A stretch of 35,381 bases of DNA from Pirellulales bacterium (GTDB lineage: Bacteria > Planctomycetota > Planctomycetia > Pirellulales > JAICIG01). A model generated the notes under the pieces. It saw only the letters and a list, made by a program, of their open reading frames with translations. It was not told where the DNA came from and did no database searches. Numbering within the stretch: the first letter of the stretch is position 1; the number at the start of each line of letters is the position of its first letter. Positions 32,376-35,381 of the stretch are shown one piece after another. The stretch spans positions 1 to 35,381 of the forward strand of contig JAICLL010000055.1 of assembly GCA_025927475.1 (NCBI GenBank). The letters run 5' to 3'. The translations under genes were made by a program, and so were the position numbers.

Positions 32376-32423
32376 CGGTCAAAAACAAAAGCCCTTGGCA
32401 CAGACAACTCGGTCCCAAGGGCT
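32376..32423 (-). terminator. Rho-independent terminator or attenuator before the response regulator gene
   Basis: Read on the minus strand, AGCCCTTGG (32423-32415) pairs with CCAAGGGCT (32398-32390) over 9 perfect bases with a 16-base loop. TTTTGTTTTTG follows at once. The T-run ends just a few bases before the GGAGAA of the response regulator. It may end transcription from the lipocalin-like gene upstream, or form part of the regulator's own leader. Confidence 0.75.
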
Positions 32424-32504
32424 CACGTAGCCGACGCGGTAAAAAACGCCGGCTTGCAGTCTAGGGCCGTGCGCCGCGACTGTCAATTCGGGGGAGCAGG
32501 GGTC

Positions 32505-32615
32505 GGGGTTTGGGATTCAGGGATTCAGCATTCGGGATTCAGGGGCCTAGCCGGCTGACGATTCTCGATGATTTGCCCGGTGGCCGGGGCAGAGCCTTGG
32601 CGATGCCCCGGTCCG
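32505..32615. repeat. Intergenic family-A palindrome with neighbouring GGATTCAG tandem
   Basis: 32505-32543 contains GGATTCAG-type units (TTTGGGATTCAGGGATTCAG, CATTCGGGATTCAG). 32577-32615 contains the family-A palindrome GGGGCAGAGCCTTGGCGATG-CCCCGG flanked by CCGG. Read on the minus strand, the order (A, then AATCC units) is the same as at 21045-21122 in the adaptor gene. The 294-base stretch 32424-32717 holds nothing else that I recognise. Confidence 0.82.
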
Positions 32616-32717
32616 GAACGAAGAACTTGTCAGCCGCAATCCCTGTAGCAACAAAATCACGGTCACTGTAGTGCGGCCTGCGAAGTGACTGACGAGGCCG
32701 TCTCGCACGCGCGGTCG

Positions 32718-33161
32718 TCATTTCTGCGCCGCGCGCTCCCACACTTCTTCGATGGTTAGCCCGTTGCTGAGTTTGCCGTTATGATACCACTTATCGCTCT
32801 CGACTTTCCACGTGAATGTCTGCGCCTTCCCTTTGATCAACGTGAAGTCGGGGCCAAGCCCATACTCTGGCGTCTCACGATACTCCTCGCCCTTGATCGT
32901 ATAAGGGCCGCCCGCCGCCCGCATTACATTTCCGTCATTGTCGTAGGTCACCCACATGAACTCGGTCGGGGTGATGTGCTTCAAGGTCGTGACACCTTCG
33001 GGGAATTTGTGCTCCCTGCCACCGTATTTGGCCGACACTTGCCGCCAAGTGCCGATGAGTCTGTTTACGGACTTAGCGTCTGAGCGTCGCTCTTCGGCGG
33101 CGGCGGTAGTTACCGAAATCGCCACGATCGCCCCTAGAAGTCGAATCGCAGTTCTCGACAC
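32718..33161 (-). CDS. Secreted lipocalin-like protein
   Basis: 147 residues. The signal peptide is MSRTAIRLLGAIVAISVTTA-AAEE, then a small beta-rich domain: SVNRLIGTWRQVSAKYGGRE, TTLKHITPTEFMWVTYDNDG, GGPYTIKGEEYRETPEYG, QTFTWKVESDKWYHNG and LTIEEVWERA. The 'GTWR...' opening and repeated strands fit lipocalin-like/DUF4488-type exported proteins; the ligand is unknown. The GTG at 33161 with GGAGAT 6 bases upstream was chosen over a much longer open frame that reaches 33611 and would run through the glgB gene. It is probably transcribed alone. Confidence 0.72.
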   Translation of the reverse strand: MSRTAIRLLGAIVAISVTTAAAEERRSDAKSVNRLIGTWRQVSAKYGGREHKFPEGVTTLKHITPTEFMWVTYDNDGNVMRAAGGPYTIKGEEYRETPEYGLGPDFTLIKGKAQTFTWKVESDKWYHNGKLSNGLTIEEVWERAAQK

Positions 33162-33209
33162 GGCGTAATCTCCTATGCATGAATTTGCTCGATGACAGAA
33201 CGCGGCCAT

Positions 33210-33236
33210 AGTATAACAGGCGTTCGTCGCCGACAA
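33210..33236 (-). promoter_or_regulatory. Candidate promoter for the lipocalin-like gene
   Basis: On the minus strand TTGTCG (33236-33231) and TATACT (33215-33210) are separated by 15 bases, a little short. The -10 box lies about 37 bases before the Shine-Dalgarno of the gene starting at 33161. The boxes match 4 and 5 of 6. Confidence 0.35.
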
Positions 33237-33307
33237 CGGGCTTTTGTGGCACTGCTGGCTCAAGAGCAGCAGAGCGAGAACGTCGCCGAACGGTCCAGGC
33301 TGGCTGC

Positions 33308-35230
33308 CTATCCGTGCTTCCACACCAACATCGCCAGCGGCGGAAGGGTGACGGTGAGCGAATGCGGTCGCCCGTGTACGGCAATCGGCACCGTCTCGGC
33401 GCCGCCCATGTTGCCCATGCCGCTGCCGCCGTAATACGGCGCGTCGCTGTTGACGATCTCGCGCCAGTAGCCTCCGGCCGGCACGCCGAGGTGGTAATTG
33501 TGCCGCGGCACCGGCGTGAAATTGCAAACGACCACTACGCCCGTCGGATCGCTTTTGCCGCGCCGCAAGTAGTTGATCACGCTGTGTTCGCTGTCGCAGC
33601 AGTCGATCCACTCAAACCCGCCCGGCTGGGTGTCGAACTCGTACAGCGCTGGTTCTTGGTGATACAAGCGGTTCAGATCGGCCAGCCAGTTGAGAATGGC
33701 TTGATTTTTCTCCACCCCAAGCAGGCCCCAGTCGAGTTGCCCTTCGTGGTTCCACTCCTTGCGCTCGGCGAATTCATCGCCCATAAAGAGCGTCTTCTTG
33801 CCTGGCACGGTGTACATGTAGCCGTAGAGCAGCCGCATATTGGCGAATTTCTGCCACTCGTCGCCGGCCATTTTGTTCCAAATCGAGCCTTTGCCGTATA
33901 CCACCTCGTCGTGCGAGAGGGCCAGCACGAAATTTTCGGAATAGGCGTACATGGCGCGGAAGGTGAGCGCCTTGTGCTCGAACTTGCGATAGACCGGGTC
34001 TTTGGCCATGTAGTGCAGCGTGTCGTGCATCCAGCCCATGTCCCACTTCATACCGAAGCCCAGCCCGCCCACATACGTGGGCCGTGAGACCATGGGCCAC
34101 GAAGTCGATTCTTCGGCGATGGTCTGCACATCGGGATACGCCTTATAGATCTGCTGGTTCATCTGCCGCAGAAAAGCGATGGCGTTCAGGTTTTCGTTAC
34201 CGCCGTGCTCGTTGGGGATCCACTCGCCCGGCTTGCGCGAGTAGTCGAGATAGAGCATCGAAGCGATGGCGTCGACCCGCAGCCCGTCGACGTGATATTT
34301 ATCGAGCCAGAATATCGCGCTTGACATCAAAAAGCTGCGCACCTCGCTGCGGCCGTAGTTGAAGATAAAACTCTTCCAGTCGGGATGAAAGCCCTGCCGC
34401 GGATCGGCGTGCTCATACAGGTGCGTGCCATCGAAGAACGCCAACCCGTGGCCGTCGGTCGGAAAGTGCGAGGGCACCCAATCCAGAATCACGCCGATGC
34501 CGGCCTGGTGCAGTTCATCGACCAGGTACATCAGGTCTTGCGGCGTGCCATATCGGGCGGTGGGCGCGAAGTACGAGGTGGTTTGATATCCCCACGACCC
34601 GTAAAACGGGTGCTCCATCAGCGGCAGAAACTCGACGTGCGTGAAGCCCGCTCGTTGCAAGTGCTCGATGAGCGGCTGAGCCAGCTCGCGATAGGTCATA
34701 AAGGCGCCGTCGGGCCGGCGGCGCCACGAGCCCAGATGCATCTCGTAAATCGAGATCGGGGCGTCGATGGCATTGCGGGCGCGGCGCACGGCCATCCAAT
34801 CCTGATCGCGCCACTCATAATCGAGCGGATGAATGAGCGAGGCCGTCTTCGGAGGAACTTCGCCATGAAAGGCAAACGGATCGGCCTTCTCGACCTGATA
34901 GCCGCCCACGTTGGAAATGATGCGGTATTTGTAAAGCGCGCCCGCGGCCAGGCCGGGCACGAAATTCTCCCAAATGCCCGACGTGCCGCGCGAACGCAGC
35001 GCATAGCTGCCCTGCCCATAGGCCTCCACCGACACCTGCCGGGCGTTGGGCGCCCAGACGGCAAAGAAGGTGCCGGCCGTGCCCTCGACCTCCCCGGGAT
35101 GCGCACCCAGTTTTTCATACAGCCGGGCGTGCGTGCCTTCGTTAAACCAATAGAGGTCGTCGGAGGTGAGCAAGCTTGCCGGGCCGACGGTCGACGGGCG
35201 CGGCAGCGTGGCGGTGGATGGAGTGGCCAT
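33308..35230 (-). CDS. glgB: 1,4-alpha-glucan branching enzyme
   Basis: 640 residues, a GH13 subfamily branching enzyme with a CBM48 start (about 30-125, HPGEVEGTAGTFFAVWAPNA). The catalytic barrel shows region I (GIGVILDWVPSHFPTDGHGL), the nucleophile Asp in YHVDGLRVDAIASMLYLDY (about 318), the acid Glu in TIAEESTSW (about 374) and the stabiliser Asp in LSHDEVVYGKGS (about 440). An all-beta C-terminal domain ends PPLAMLVWKHG. It forms alpha-1,6 branches in glycogen in the cytoplasm. The ATG at 35230 was taken; the frame extends to a TTG at 35239 with no better signal. No glycogen synthase or phosphorylase is in the window. 146 bases separate it from the lipocalin-like gene downstream on the same strand. 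Confidence 0.95.
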   Translation of the reverse strand: MATPSTATLPRPSTVGPASLLTSDDLYWFNEGTHARLYEKLGAHPGEVEGTAGTFFAVWAPNARQVSVEAYGQGSYALRSRGTSGIWENFVPGLAAGALYKYRIISNVGGYQVEKADPFAFHGEVPPKTASLIHPLDYEWRDQDWMAVRRARNAIDAPISIYEMHLGSWRRRPDGAFMTYRELAQPLIEHLQRAGFTHVEFLPLMEHPFYGSWGYQTTSYFAPTARYGTPQDLMYLVDELHQAGIGVILDWVPSHFPTDGHGLAFFDGTHLYEHADPRQGFHPDWKSFIFNYGRSEVRSFLMSSAIFWLDKYHVDGLRVDAIASMLYLDYSRKPGEWIPNEHGGNENLNAIAFLRQMNQQIYKAYPDVQTIAEESTSWPMVSRPTYVGGLGFGMKWDMGWMHDTLHYMAKDPVYRKFEHKALTFRAMYAYSENFVLALSHDEVVYGKGSIWNKMAGDEWQKFANMRLLYGYMYTVPGKKTLFMGDEFAERKEWNHEGQLDWGLLGVEKNQAILNWLADLNRLYHQEPALYEFDTQPGGFEWIDCCDSEHSVINYLRRGKSDPTGVVVVCNFTPVPRHNYHLGVPAGGYWREIVNSDAPYYGGSGMGNMGGAETVPIAVHGRPHSLTVTLPPLAMLVWKHG

Positions 35231-35239
35231 GGTGTTCAA

Positions 35240-35381
35240 AATGCAAAGTTTGGAAGTTGTTCTGAGGGATTGGTGGGGGGGGGGGAAAAATGTGGATTCC
35301 CCCGGCGGGTGTATTCCGCGGCAAAGCCCACGAGCAGCCCCCCCCCCCCCCGTTAATATTAATAAGAAAAAAACGGGTGGG
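35240..35381. other. Low-complexity contig end
   Basis: No gene is visible. A run of 12 G with a short interruption (about 35273-35284) and a run of 14 C (about 35338-35351) flank a GC-rich stretch, followed by an AT-rich tail (TTAATATTAATAAGAAAAAA). This composition is unlike the rest of the window and typical of a misassembled or poorly sequenced contig edge. Confidence 0.6.

Noticed and set aside
32640..32712. Weak hairpin (GTCACT/AGTGAC) after the lipocalin-like gene
   Set aside because: Only a 6-base stem with a 16-base loop and no proper T-run; the stronger terminator is at 32376-32423.
32718..33611. Long form (297 codons) of the lipocalin-like protein
   Set aside because: The extra N-terminal part is an Arg-rich shadow of glgB; GTG 33161 has its own Shine-Dalgarno and signal peptide.

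Overview
The window looks like one contig of a high-GC planctomycete, most likely Pirellulales-like. The evidence is gene content: a BBP7-type outer-membrane barrel, a secreted DUF1080 protein, a gingipain-like C25 peptidase, a VWA protein of the kind planctomycetes pair with an AAA ATPase, and many short palindromic repeats. The assignment rests on recognised families, not on a marker gene. The last 110 bases are homopolymer-rich and probably mark a ragged contig end.

Layout. 1-6.6 kb: a hicB-like remnant, a sugar isomerase/epimerase, and facing it an operon-like group DUF1080 > polyphosphate-type glucokinase > ABM monooxygenase. Then come a small lipoprotein, a BBP7 barrel, a divergent double-PDZ protein and a secreted protein with a YHS/TRASH-like tail. 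6.6-13.5 kb: one very large NRPS (FAAL-PCP-C-A-PCP-E) on the minus strand with no neighbouring release, MbtH or export gene. 13.5-15.1 kb: a non-coding stretch with a candidate NRPS promoter, an inverted repeat, and the frameshifted remnant of a REP-associated tyrosine transposase (RAYT). 15-19.7 kb: YifB/ComM-like ATPase, C25 peptidase, LarA/DUF2088 protein. 19.8-26.7 kb: a heavy-metal RND efflux group (His-rich secreted protein, lipoprotein, a double-length periplasmic adaptor, a CusA/CzcA pump). 26.7-29.7 kb: parD with a truncated parE overlapping the start of a VWA gene, then a small protein overlapping a retropepsin-like protease. 29.7-35.2 kb (minus strand): DSD1-type amino-acid racemase/aldolase, a sigma-54 response regulator with a terminator-like hairpin just before its start, a lipocalin-like secreted protein and glycogen branching enzyme.

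The most notable signal is a set of at least three short palindromic repeat families that recur between genes and also inside reading frames without breaking them. Three different families sit in the NRPS gene, one pair lies in the signal peptide of the metal-efflux adaptor, and one arm lies in the C25 peptidase. A RAYT remnant, the kind of enzyme associated with REP elements, lies in the same window.
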